Shown piece by piece: positions 34,945-43,584 of a DNA stretch of 64,000 bases (positions within the stretch are counted from its first letter, which is position 1; each line of letters starts with the position of its first letter). A program made the position numbers and the translations under genes. Below the pieces are notes generated by a model, which searched no databases, was not told the origin of the DNA, and saw nothing but the letters and a program-made list of their open reading frames with translations. The DNA comes from Pseudomonas fluorescens (lineage in GTDB: Bacteria; Pseudomonadota; Gammaproteobacteria; Pseudomonadales; Pseudomonadaceae), in NCBI RefSeq assembly GCF_001307155.1, contig NZ_CP012830.1, forward strand, positions 4,834,501-4,898,500, in the 5' to 3' direction.

Positions 34945-36441
34945 ATGAACAGACTCAGAGATTTAAATAGCAGTGCGGTGCTGCGGTTTGGCCCGTACGT
35001 GTTCCACACTCGTCAACGGCTGATCCTGGACGGTGATCGGCCGCTGCGTATGGGCGGACGGGCACTGGATATCCTCCAGGTACTGGTCGAGCGCGCGGGT
35101 AACGTGGTCAGCAAGGACGAACTGATTGCCCGCGTCTGGCCGACCTCGGTGGTCGAGGAAATCAATCTGCGCGTGCACATAGCTGCCCTGCGTCGGGCTC
35201 TCGGCGACGGCCAGAACGGGCAGCGCTACATCGTCAATATTCCCCGGTGCGGTTATAGCTTCATCGCCCCGGTGCAGTGTGAGTTGGACGGTGCGCTTTT
35301 CTCGATCGAGACCGTTCAAAAGCACCAGCACAACCTGCCTGCACGGATCACGCCAGTGACCGGCCGAGATTCGATCGTTGGCAGTGTGGTTAGGCAGTTG
35401 CCGGTTTATCGTTTCATGACCTTGGTCGGCCCCGCCGGCATTGGCAAGAGCACGGTGGCCTTGCGTGTGGCCGAACTGCTGTTGCCGCACTATCGCGATG
35501 GCGTCTGGATCGTTGATCTGGCGGCAATCGATGACCCCGCGCGGCTCGTCGATTATCTGAGCCAGACCCTTGAACTGGACGTTGGCGTGGATGCACTGGC
35601 GCGACGGCATGCTTTGCTGGTGCTCGACAATTGCGAGCACCTGCTCGAACGTTGCCGATCACTGGTGGAAGGTCTATTGGTTTCGGCGCCACGGGTCTCG
35701 ATCCTGGCCACCAGCCGCGAACCGCTGCGGGCGGCGAGGGAAACGGTCCAGCGATTGCCAGCCCTGGCGGTGCCGCCGATGTCGGCGCTGCAGAGTGTCA
35801 GCGAGGTTATGAGCTATTCGGCGGTGCAGCTGTTTGTCAGCCGTGCCCGTGCCCGCCAACAAGGCTTTGCTCTGCGTGAACAGGACCTCAAGGCTGTGCG
35901 GGAAATCTGTCGGCGCCTCGACGGTCTGCCCCTGGCCATCGAACTGGCAGCGGCGCAGATCGATGCCCTGGCACTGGTTGGGCTGCGAGCACAACTGGAC
36001 AACTGTTTTCAACTGCTGACCCAAGGCCGGCGCACCGCTGTGCCACGGCATCAGACGCTCAAGGCCGCGCTGGAATGGAGCTATCAGCGGCTGAGCCCGC
36101 TGGAGCAGACCGTACTGCAGGGGCTGGCGGTGTTCAAAATAGCTTTTACGTTGGACGCTGCGATCGGTGTCATCAGTTGTGCGGTGCTGCGGTCCACCAG
36201 TCTGGCAGAGGTGATAGAACGGCTGGTGCTGAAATCGCTGTTGTCGGTTGAACAGGGTGATGGCATGACACGTTATCGGTTTCTCAACACTACCCGCACT
36301 TACGTACTGGAAAAGCTTGAACTGAGCGGGCTGCGGCGAGTATTTGAAATGCGTTATGCCCGCTACATCAGCCGGGCACGCTGGGTTTCAGGACGGCCTA
36401 TGTCGTTGCAACTCGTCGAGCAAACGGCGGACTTTGCTTAG
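34945..36441 (+). CDS. Winged-helix/ATPase transcriptional regulator, truncated
   Basis: 498 residues. OmpR-type winged helix at about 10-110 (RVWPTSVVEEINLRVHIAALR and PRCGYSF), then a STAND/NB-ARC-like ATPase with Walker A GPAGIGKST, Walker B LLVLDNCEH and a P-loop-associated winged helix (LEWSYQRLSPLEQ). It ends at about residue 498, where the paralogue at 36388-39183 goes on with a 450-residue TPR-like sensor region. The last 54 bp overlap the end of that convergent gene. The start lacks a clear ribosome site. Confidence 0.82.
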   Translation: MNRLRDLNSSAVLRFGPYVFHTRQRLILDGDRPLRMGGRALDILQVLVERAGNVVSKDELIARVWPTSVVEEINLRVHIAALRRALGDGQNGQRYIVNIPRCGYSFIAPVQCELDGALFSIETVQKHQHNLPARITPVTGRDSIVGSVVRQLPVYRFMTLVGPAGIGKSTVALRVAELLLPHYRDGVWIVDLAAIDDPARLVDYLSQTLELDVGVDALARRHALLVLDNCEHLLERCRSLVEGLLVSAPRVSILATSREPLRAARETVQRLPALAVPPMSALQSVSEVMSYSAVQLFVSRARARQQGFALREQDLKAVREICRRLDGLPLAIELAAAQIDALALVGLRAQLDNCFQLLTQGRRTAVPRHQTLKAALEWSYQRLSPLEQTVLQGLAVFKIAFTLDAAIGVISCAVLRSTSLAEVIERLVLKSLLSVEQGDGMTRYRFLNTTRTYVLEKLELSGLRRVFEMRYARYISRARWVSGRPMSLQLVEQTADFA

Positions 36442-39183
36442 GTCTGGTGTGGCAAAGCCTTCGGTGAAGCGGTTGTAGATCGGCTCCAGCAGGTCATAGG
36501 CTTGTTGGAGGCGGCCTTGATGCTGCCAAAGCTCGGCCAGTGATGTGGCAGTGCGCAGCTCCCACGCCAGAGCGCCCTGGGCTTTTGCCACTGCCAGCGC
36601 TTTGAGCAGCACGGTCTCGGCTGCACTTCGGCTGTTCTCTGCAAGCAGAGCATTCGCTCTGGCCCGAAGGATCTCCGCCGTGCTCCAACCCGCAGCGCCG
36701 TTTTCGGCCCGTGCCAGCAATGCGTCATCGACGAAACCGCTATCGAGGGTGACCATGATTTCCTTGATCAGCCCGGTGCCGGGTTGCGGGTCTGGATGTG
36801 CACCATGGCTATCGATCACCTGTGCATAGTGTCGGGCCCAGTTGTAGAACAACAGCACCGAATGTTTTTGTGCTTGTTCGAGCAGCAGGCGCAAGAGGTC
36901 GCGGGCAGTTTGAGTGTCGCCGTTGTAGTGGGCGATCAGGCAACCGGACAGTGCCAGCGTGTAGCAGATGGACGTGCCGTGGTCGATCTGAAGCGCAATG
37001 CCCAACGCCTGACGCGCGGTGCTCCAGGCCTTTTCCGGATGGCCTTGTAGCCAGAGGATCCGCGCAAGAATGGTCAGGGCGGCGACGCTCTGGTCGTACT
37101 GCACGCCAAAGCCGTGGGTGAAGCGATTGAGGTGTCCGCTCTGGGCCATGCGCTGAATGACCTGTTCAGCACTCTCCCGTGCCCGTTGTTGATCCCCGGC
37201 AAAGTGCAGGGCCAGCACCTGCAAACGGTGTGTACTCAGGGACACTGCGGCGTTGCCTTGCACACCCAGGCGATCGAATTGCTGGCTCTGTTCCAGAGCT
37301 GTTTGGTAGTTGCCGCAACTGAGGTTGACCGCCATGTGCCCGGACACGGCCCTGAGCTGACCGGCCACATCGTTGCAGCGTTCGGCCAGGGTTCTGGCGC
37401 TCACAAAGGCTTCGACGGTTTCGGCGGTGCCGCCTTGGGTGTGGTAGCAGGAGCTGCCGAGGGCGAGCTTGAGGGCCATTTTCAGACGAGGGCAGGGCTC
37501 GGGCGTCAATTCGAGCAGTGCCAGGGCCTTGCGCACGTACACGCCGTGTTCCTTGAGCAGAGACAGTTCCTGCCAGAGTGGCGTCGAAACCGAAGCCAGT
37601 CGGATCGCCAGAGCCTGCGGTCCTTGAGCGTTCAAGCCCCAGTCCAGGGCCGAGCGGATGTCTTCCAGACTGCGGGCGTAACGCTCGATCCATATATCGG
37701 TCTGGATGTGCTCCCAGTCGTTCTGGGCCTGATGCATCAATGCCAGGCAGCGTTCGGCGTGGCGTTCCAGGGTGTCTGGCAAATCATTGGCCTGGTCGAG
37801 TTTTTCCAGGGCATAGCTGCGGGTGGTATCGAGCAGACGGTAGAACACCTGCTCGTCGCCGACCTCCACGTTCAGCAGTGACTTGGCCACCAGTTGCGTA
37901 ATCGCGCCAAACACCTCGCGGGGTTCGATGTGTTCGCCGACAATCACCGCGGCCGCCGATTCCAGCGTGAAACCGCCCCTGAACACACCCAGTCGGCGCA
38001 GGCAGGTTTGTTCGCAGGTACTCAGCAGCTCGAAGCTCCAGTCGAGTGTCGCGCGCAGGGTCTGATGCCGTCCCAGCGCCGTCTGGCAGCCCTGTGCGAG
38101 CAGACGAAAACTGCCTTGCAGTTGCGTCAGCAACCCACTTAGACCAAGGCTGTTCACTTGCGCTGCGGCCAGTTCGATCGCCAAAGGAATGCCGTCCAGG
38201 CGGCGACAAATCTCGATCGCCAGAGGCAGTTCAGCATCGCTCAGTTCGAAGCTGTCATGGCTGGCCATCGCCCGTTCGATGAACAATTGCACAGCCGAAA
38301 AGCTCAAGGCCTGGGAGCGGTCCAGCGCAGCGATGGGCGGTGGGCAGTCCAGGGACTCGAGGCGCTGAACGAATTCGCCTTCGGCCCGCAGGCTCTCGCG
38401 ACTGGTGGCCAGAATGTGCACATCGGGCGCGCCACGAAGGATGCTTTCGCTGAGCAACGCAACGGCGTCGATCAGATGTTCGCAGTTGTCGATGACCAGC
38501 AGCATTTGCCGCTCGCGCAGGAAGGTCGTGAGACAGTTCATCGGTTCAGTGTCGTGCAACGACAGGTCCAGCAGCGTCGCCAGGTGGGTGGCGATCATCA
38601 ACGGGTCGCTGATCTGGGCCAGGTCCAGCAGGCGAATGCCGTCCCGGTAGCGACCGATCAGTTGTTCGGCGACGCGCAGTGCCACCGTGGTCTTGCCGAT
38701 ACCGCCAGGGCCAACGAGGGTGATCAGGCGTTGGCGTGGCAAGTTCGTCACCAGACTGTCGACCAAGGCCTGGCGACCGATCATGCGAGTCCGACGAATG
38801 GGCAGGTTATGGCCGCTCTGCTCGTGGCCGCTGCTCGGCGGACGTTGCTCGATGTGCTCCAGCGAGTACGGCGCGACAAAGCTGTAACCACGCTGGGCCA
38901 CGGTGACGATGTAGCGCTGGCCGGCTTGACCGTCGCCGAGGGCTTTGCGCAGCGCCGCGATGTGCACTCGCAAATTGATGTCTTCGACTACGCATTTGGG
39001 CCAGACCTGCGCGATCAATTGCTGCTTGCTGACGACATTCCCGGCGTGTTCCAGCAGGATCAACAGAATGTCCATGGCGCGCCGACCCAGGCGCAGCGGC
39101 TGGTCGGCCTCCAGCACCAGACGTTGTCCGGGGTAGACCCGGTAAGGGCCGAAATGCACAGCCTGTTCGGGGGAAAGGGTCAA
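36388..39183 (-). CDS. Winged-helix/STAND ATPase regulator with C-terminal TPR-like region
   Basis: 931 residues. N-terminal OmpR-type DNA-binding domain (RLGRRAMDILLILLEHAGNV, VEDINLRVHIAALR), ATPase with Walker A GPGGIGKTT, Walker B LLVIDNCEH and DGIPLAIELAAA, then helical repeats to residue 931. Such proteins are single-component, ATP-switched activators with a ligand- or protein-binding repeat domain. It is closely related to the convergent truncated gene at 34945. Target genes are unknown. Confidence 0.88.
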   Translation of the reverse strand: MTLSPEQAVHFGPYRVYPGQRLVLEADQPLRLGRRAMDILLILLEHAGNVVSKQQLIAQVWPKCVVEDINLRVHIAALRKALGDGQAGQRYIVTVAQRGYSFVAPYSLEHIEQRPPSSGHEQSGHNLPIRRTRMIGRQALVDSLVTNLPRQRLITLVGPGGIGKTTVALRVAEQLIGRYRDGIRLLDLAQISDPLMIATHLATLLDLSLHDTEPMNCLTTFLRERQMLLVIDNCEHLIDAVALLSESILRGAPDVHILATSRESLRAEGEFVQRLESLDCPPPIAALDRSQALSFSAVQLFIERAMASHDSFELSDAELPLAIEICRRLDGIPLAIELAAAQVNSLGLSGLLTQLQGSFRLLAQGCQTALGRHQTLRATLDWSFELLSTCEQTCLRRLGVFRGGFTLESAAAVIVGEHIEPREVFGAITQLVAKSLLNVEVGDEQVFYRLLDTTRSYALEKLDQANDLPDTLERHAERCLALMHQAQNDWEHIQTDIWIERYARSLEDIRSALDWGLNAQGPQALAIRLASVSTPLWQELSLLKEHGVYVRKALALLELTPEPCPRLKMALKLALGSSCYHTQGGTAETVEAFVSARTLAERCNDVAGQLRAVSGHMAVNLSCGNYQTALEQSQQFDRLGVQGNAAVSLSTHRLQVLALHFAGDQQRARESAEQVIQRMAQSGHLNRFTHGFGVQYDQSVAALTILARILWLQGHPEKAWSTARQALGIALQIDHGTSICYTLALSGCLIAHYNGDTQTARDLLRLLLEQAQKHSVLLFYNWARHYAQVIDSHGAHPDPQPGTGLIKEIMVTLDSGFVDDALLARAENGAAGWSTAEILRARANALLAENSRSAAETVLLKALAVAKAQGALAWELRTATSLAELWQHQGRLQQAYDLLEPIYNRFTEGFATPDLSKVRRLLDELQRHRPS

Positions 39184-39509
39184 CGGGTCACTCCTGCTTG
39201 TGTCCTTCTATCTCGCGGTATTCGAGCATGTTCTTCAGATTTTTTCGTCAACGCAACGCAGTGACCGAACGACTGTCCTGCGTGTGCAGTGTATGCAGCG
39301 TTTGCGGCACCGTTCGCAAGCGCTGTATTTACGGGGCGCGGCGGTGACAAATGACTGAGTCGCGGCTTTAGGCGCACCGTTGAAAATTAACAACGTTTAA
39401 CTCGTCCTGCGCCCTGTTTACGCCCAAAAATACACTACTTCCAGTCCATCAACCGAAGGCGCCGGTCTTCGTGCAGCAAAAGGGATGAACACTTCAGGAG
39501 GATGCCGGA
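39184..39509. promoter_or_regulatory. Control region before the flavodoxin-hydrolase pair
   Basis: 326 bp without a gene. It holds the 20-bp sequence aattaacaacgtttaactcg at 39385-39404, repeated in reverse at 41571-41590 upstream of a LysR gene. This may be a common operator. Confidence 0.5.
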
Positions 39510-40085
39510 ATGAGCGACGTGGTAGTGGTCTATCACAGCGGCTATGGTCATACGCGAGTTATCGCCGAAGCTGTGGCTCAGGGTGTGGAGCGACACTTGG
39601 GCAGTACCTGCCAATTGATTGCGGTCGAGGAAGTGGATGGGCACTGGGACCGCTTGCACCGCGCCGACGCGATCATCTTCGGCGCCCCGACGTACATGGG
39701 CAGCGCATCGGCGTCGTTCAAGGGCTTCATGGAGGCTACTGCGTCGTTCTACCTGGCGCAGCCCTGGCGCGACAAATTGGCTGCCGGGTTCACCAACTCC
39801 GGCTGTCTGTGCGGCGACAAGCTCAACACCTTGCTGCAGATGGCCGTGTTCGCCGCTCAGCACTCGATGATCTGGGTCGGCCTCGACCTGCTGCCGGCGC
39901 GTTCCAGCGTTGGCATGTTTGACGGGCAATTGAATCGCCTGGGCAGTTCCCTGGGGGTCATGGCTCAGTCGAATGTCGAACAGTCCCCGGACCATGCGCC
40001 ACCTCCCGAAGATCGCTGCACCGCCGCGCACTTGGGCGAGCGGGTGGCGCGCCTGGCCGAACGAATGGGCCATCCATCGAATTGA
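39510..40085 (+). CDS. Flavodoxin-family NAD(P)H-dependent FMN oxidoreductase
   Basis: 191 residues, WrbA-like: phosphate-binding loop HSGYGHTRVIAEAV at residues 9-22, FGAPTYMGSAS and FTNSGCLCGDK for FMN binding. It probably reduces quinones or FMN. GGAGGATGCCGGA precedes the ATG. It is followed 43 bp later by an alpha/beta hydrolase, likely an operon. Confidence 0.88.
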   Translation: MSDVVVVYHSGYGHTRVIAEAVAQGVERHLGSTCQLIAVEEVDGHWDRLHRADAIIFGAPTYMGSASASFKGFMEATASFYLAQPWRDKLAAGFTNSGCLCGDKLNTLLQMAVFAAQHSMIWVGLDLLPARSSVGMFDGQLNRLGSSLGVMAQSNVEQSPDHAPPPEDRCTAAHLGERVARLAERMGHPSN

Positions 40086-40128
40086 TTCACCCAAACACCC
40101 CCCACGCCTTAATTAAGGAGCAATCGCC

Positions 40129-40953
40129 ATGAGCACATTTACCACCCGCGACGGTACCGAGATTTACTACAAGGACTGGGGCACCGGCCAGCCCATTGTC
40201 TTCAGCCACGGTTGGCCGCTGAATGCCGACAGCTGGGAATCACAGATGATCTACCTGGCGTCCAAGGGCTACCGGGTCATCGCCCATGACCGCCGTGGTC
40301 ACGGGCGCTCCAGCCAGCCCTGGTCCGGCAATGAAATGGACACCTACGCCGACGACCTCGCGCAGTTGATCGAGCTGCTGGATCTGCAAAACGCGGTGCT
40401 GTTCGGTTTCTCAACCGGCGGTGGTGAAGTAGCGCGTTACATCGGTCGTCATGGCACTGGGCGAATCGCCAAGGCCGGGCTGATTTCCGCGGTGCCGCCG
40501 TTGATGCTCAAGACCGAAGCCAATCCAGGCGGCCTGCCGATGGAAGTGTTCGACGGTCTGCGTCAGGCGTCCCTGGCGGACCGTTCGCAGTTGTACAAAG
40601 ACGTCGCCAGCGGGCCATTCTTTGGTTTCAACAAACCGGGTGCCAAACCTTCCCAGGGCATGATCGACTGGTTCTGGATGCAGGGCATGACGGCTGGTCA
40701 CAAGAATGCCTACGACTGTATCAAGGCGTTCTCCGAAACCGACTTCACCGAAGACCTGAAAAAGTTCGACGTGCCGACCCTGGTAGTGCACGGTGACGCC
40801 GACCAGATCGTGCCGATCGAAGCCGCCGGTATCGCCTCGGCCAAACTCGTCAAAGGTTCGAAGCTGCTGGTCTATCCAGGCGCGCCTCATGGCCTGACCG
40901 ACACCCACAAGGATCAGCTCAACGCCGATCTGCTGGCGTTCCTCAAGGCCTGA
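40129..40953 (+). CDS. Alpha/beta hydrolase (non-haem chloroperoxidase type)
   Basis: 274 residues. Oxyanion FSHGWPLN, nucleophile FGFSTGGGEVARY, catalytic Asp in VVHGDADQIVP and His in PGAPHGLTDTH. It matches cofactor-free haloperoxidase/esterases; the natural substrate is unknown. AAGGAG precedes the ATG. It is probably co-transcribed with the flavodoxin gene upstream. Confidence 0.92.
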   Translation: MSTFTTRDGTEIYYKDWGTGQPIVFSHGWPLNADSWESQMIYLASKGYRVIAHDRRGHGRSSQPWSGNEMDTYADDLAQLIELLDLQNAVLFGFSTGGGEVARYIGRHGTGRIAKAGLISAVPPLMLKTEANPGGLPMEVFDGLRQASLADRSQLYKDVASGPFFGFNKPGAKPSQGMIDWFWMQGMTAGHKNAYDCIKAFSETDFTEDLKKFDVPTLVVHGDADQIVPIEAAGIASAKLVKGSKLLVYPGAPHGLTDTHKDQLNADLLAFLKA

Positions 40954-40970
40954 TCAAAATCAAAAGATCG

Positions 40971-41038
40971 CAGACTGCGCCAGCTCCTACACGGACATGT
41001 GTACACCCGTAGGAGCTGCCGCAGGCTGCGATCTTTTG
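40971..41038. repeat. Long palindrome (caaaagatcgcag family) between convergent genes
   Basis: caaaagatcgcag at 40971-40983 pairs with ctgcgatcttttg at 41026-41038, and gctcctac with gtaggagc inside. It forms a long hairpin ending in a T-run in both directions, so it should terminate both the hydrolase and the convergent AraC gene. A compact relative lies at 61981-62011. Confidence 0.85.
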
Positions 41039-41451
41039 CTGTTGAGAGAGGGCAAGGCGCGCACCGCCTGACAACGCCAGGCAAACGGATTGATGCCTTC
41101 GCTGCGGGTGAACATGTGGCAGAAGTGCGCCTGATCGCAGAACCCGCACTCCAGACTGATTTGGGTCAGGGTCAGGTCGGTGTTCTGGATCAATTGCTTG
41201 GCCCGGGCGATACGCTGGCAACGAATCCAGTCCTGAGGCGACAGGCCGGTGCTGCATTTGAAGGTGCGGGAGAAATGACTGCGCGACATCGCGCAGGCCC
41301 GGGCCAGTTCGGTGACTTCCAGGGTTTCGCTGAGGCGCTCGAGGATCAATTGCTTGACCAGGCTTTCCCGCCAGGGGCTGAGGCCGCCAGTGGTGGCTTT
41401 TCGCGTTTGCGTGGCTGGTGCGTGGGCGGCGTTGTGCTGAACGTGGGCCAT
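40987..41451 (-). CDS. AraC-family transcriptional regulator (short)
   Basis: 154 residues from the ATG at 41451; an upstream GTG at 41493 would add 14 residues. Almost the whole protein is the AraC double helix-turn-helix: LSETLEVTELARACAMSRSHFSRTF and LTQISLECGFCDQAHFCHMF. There is no sensor domain. Its coding sequence runs into the palindrome at 40971-41038. It may control the flavodoxin-hydrolase pair or the LysR gene. Confidence 0.87.
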   Translation of the reverse strand: MAHVQHNAAHAPATQTRKATTGGLSPWRESLVKQLILERLSETLEVTELARACAMSRSHFSRTFKCSTGLSPQDWIRCQRIARAKQLIQNTDLTLTQISLECGFCDQAHFCHMFTRSEGINPFAWRCQAVRALPSLNSKRSQPAAAPTGVHMSV

Positions 41452-41570
41452 GGCAAATGTCCGTGTCGGTGGGAATGCGCTGGCGCACTGCACGGTGGGT
41501 CAGCACCATCCCTTTTGGAATAACAGGTTTGCGTAGAAGGTTTGATTGTTGGTCGCAGGGCTTTGGCTTG

Positions 41571-41590
41571 CGAGTTAAACGTTGTTAATT
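41571..41590 (-). promoter_or_regulatory. Copy of the 20-bp operator-like sequence
   Basis: Exact reverse complement of 39385-39404. It sits 88 bp before the LysR start codon (41678) and 120 bp before the divergent AraC gene. It ends in TTAA at both sides of an imperfect dyad, as a regulator site might. Confidence 0.6.
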
Positions 41591-41677
41591 CCTCCGGTTA
41601 ACAGCGAGCGCAAACCTTTGATTGAGTAAAGTCCAAAAGACTTTGCCTGGCTAAAAAAACACCATGGAACCGTACCT

Positions 41678-42601
41678 ATGAACCGTAACGATCTACGCCG
41701 CGTCGATATGAACCTGCTGGTGATTTTCGAGGCTCTGATGTTCGAAAAGAATCTGACCCGGGTCGCCGAAAAACTCTTTATGGGGCAGCCGGCCGTGAGC
41801 GCTGCATTGGGGCGGTTGCGTGATCTGTTCGACGATCCGCTGTTGCTGCGCAACGGTCGCGGCATGGAGCCGACGGCACGGGCGCTGGCGATTCTCAAGG
41901 AGCTGCAACCGGCGATGAACACCATTTCCGGGGCGGTCAGCCGGGCCAGGGAGTTTGATCCGGCTACCAGTTGTGATGTGTTTCGCATTGGTCTGTCGGA
42001 TGACGCCGAGTTTGGCTTGTTTCCGTCGCTGTTAAGCCACCTGCGGGAGGAGGCACCAGGGATCATTGTGGTGGTGCGCCGGGCCAATTATTTGCTGATG
42101 CCGACGTTGCTGGCGTCCGGGGAGATTTCAGTCGGGGTCAGTTACACCACCGAACTGCCGGCCAATGCCAAACGCAAGAAACTGCGGGATATCCCCTGCA
42201 AAGTGCTGCGCGCAGACAACCGGCCAGAAGCACTGACGCTGGATGAGTACTGTGAGCGGCCCCATGCGATGGTGTCGTTCTCGGGGGATTTGAGCGGCAA
42301 CATTGATCTTGATCTGGCCAAGGTCGGGCGCACCCGGCGGGTGGTGTTGGGGGTGCCGCAGTTCAGTGGGTTGCGGGCGTTGCTCGCAGGGACTGAAATG
42401 ATCGCTACCGTTCCCGACTATGCCGCCTGCGCGCTGGTCGAAGGCTGTGCCTTGAGGGCCGAAGATCCGCCGTTTCCCATCGATAAGGCACAGTTGTCGA
42501 TGGCCTGGAGCGGGGTGCACGACAATGATCCGGCGGAGCGATGGTTGCGCTCGCGGATTACTCAGTTCATGTCCGAGCCGCTGAATATCCCAGCTTCATA
42601 G
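41678..42601 (+). CDS. LysR-family transcriptional regulator
   Basis: 307 residues. N-terminal winged HTH (DMNLLVIFEALMFEKNLTRVA and QPAVSAALGRLRDLFDD) with the NodD-like subgroup look, then a ligand-binding domain. It is upstream of, and on the same strand as, the ABM/YtcJ/isochorismatase operon starting at 42949 and may control it; the flavodoxin pair sharing its 20-bp promoter sequence is another candidate target. Confidence 0.93.
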   Translation: MNRNDLRRVDMNLLVIFEALMFEKNLTRVAEKLFMGQPAVSAALGRLRDLFDDPLLLRNGRGMEPTARALAILKELQPAMNTISGAVSRAREFDPATSCDVFRIGLSDDAEFGLFPSLLSHLREEAPGIIVVVRRANYLLMPTLLASGEISVGVSYTTELPANAKRKKLRDIPCKVLRADNRPEALTLDEYCERPHAMVSFSGDLSGNIDLDLAKVGRTRRVVLGVPQFSGLRALLAGTEMIATVPDYAACALVEGCALRAEDPPFPIDKAQLSMAWSGVHDNDPAERWLRSRITQFMSEPLNIPAS

Positions 42602-42630
42602 CGGAAAAACTTCTGCCAGATTTCGCTTCT

Positions 42631-42793
42631 GTGGCAAGCAAGCTTGCTGTGGCGAGGGAGCTTGCTCCCGCTGGGGCGCGAAGCGGCCCCAAAACCAGCC
42701 ACCGGGATTCATCAGGTAGAACACGACAGCCGGTTCCACGACTGCCGCGCCCGAGCGCAGACCGGCCGGCGCGAGCAAGCTCGCTCGCCACAG
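42631..42793. repeat. REP pair, diverged copy
   Basis: A gtggcgagggagcttgctcc copy starting at 42649 faces an altered inverted copy (gcgagcaagctcgctcgcca, about 42770). A partial extra copy (gtggcaagcaagcttgct) lies at 42631. It separates the LysR gene from the next operon. The remaining 155 bp to 42948 show no gene. Confidence 0.85.
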
Positions 42794-42948
42794 GAAAGTG
42801 TCAGGCTCAAGTCCGCTCGCAAAGAGAGCACATACGTTCAATTTTCCCCTCCCTCACACCGGCATTATCGAACCAAGTCCTGGCGCATCAACGCCGCTGG
42901 TTTTCACTTGTGCTGCGCACAATTTCCGTTTCGCCGGAGCCTTTCGTT

Positions 42949-43584
42949 ATGCCTGATTCCAATCGACTCGACCCTGCAACCACCCACCCGGTGCGCGGCT
43001 TCGAAGAAGTCGTGACCCTGGTCGTCAAACACCGGGTCAAGGCCGGTTTTGAAGTGCCCTATGAAGCCTGGCTGCGGCGGATTGTCGGTATTGCCGGGCA
43101 GAGCGAGGGGCATTTGGGGGTGGATGTGATTCGCGGCAAGAGCGCCGGCCTGGACATGTTTACCTGCGTGCTGCGTTTTTGCTCTACCGAGGCGATGCAG
43201 CGCTGGCTCGAATCGCCGCAACGGCTGGAGTTGGTCAACGAAGCCGAGCCGATGCTGGCGGATGGGGACCAGACTGAGGTCAACCCGGTCAAGGAGTTCT
43301 GGTTCGCGCCACAGGACGATGCCGGTTCGCCACCGCCGCGCTGGAAACAGGCCGTGGTGACGCTGCTGGTGATTCTGCCGCATACCTTGCTGGTGCCGCT
43401 GATCTGGGGCCCGCTGCTCAAGCTCAACGCCTTTCTGTCCAATTACGTGGTTGCCACTTTTCTGATCACCGTGACCATTGTGGTTTCGGTGGTGTACCTG
43501 TTCATGCCCAGGGCGACGCGTCTGTTCGCGCCGTGGCTGAAAGCCGGACAACCTCATTCCACTCTGCCTGAGGAAAACCAATGA
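42949..43584 (+). CDS. Membrane protein with antibiotic-biosynthesis-monooxygenase (ABM)-like domain
   Basis: 211 residues. Residues 15-110 are an ABM/ferredoxin-like fold (VVKHRVKAGFEVPYEAW, GHLGVDVIR, DMFTCVLRFCSTEAMQRWLE); residues 130-200 hold two or three helices (WKQAVVTLLVILPHTLLVPL, FLITVTIVVSVVYLFM). The reaction is unknown. The ATG at 42949 follows GGAGC; a longer reading into the REP region is a shadow. It overlaps the amidohydrolase start (ATGA). Confidence 0.88.
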   Translation: MPDSNRLDPATTHPVRGFEEVVTLVVKHRVKAGFEVPYEAWLRRIVGIAGQSEGHLGVDVIRGKSAGLDMFTCVLRFCSTEAMQRWLESPQRLELVNEAEPMLADGDQTEVNPVKEFWFAPQDDAGSPPPRWKQAVVTLLVILPHTLLVPLIWGPLLKLNAFLSNYVVATFLITVTIVVSVVYLFMPRATRLFAPWLKAGQPHSTLPEENQ

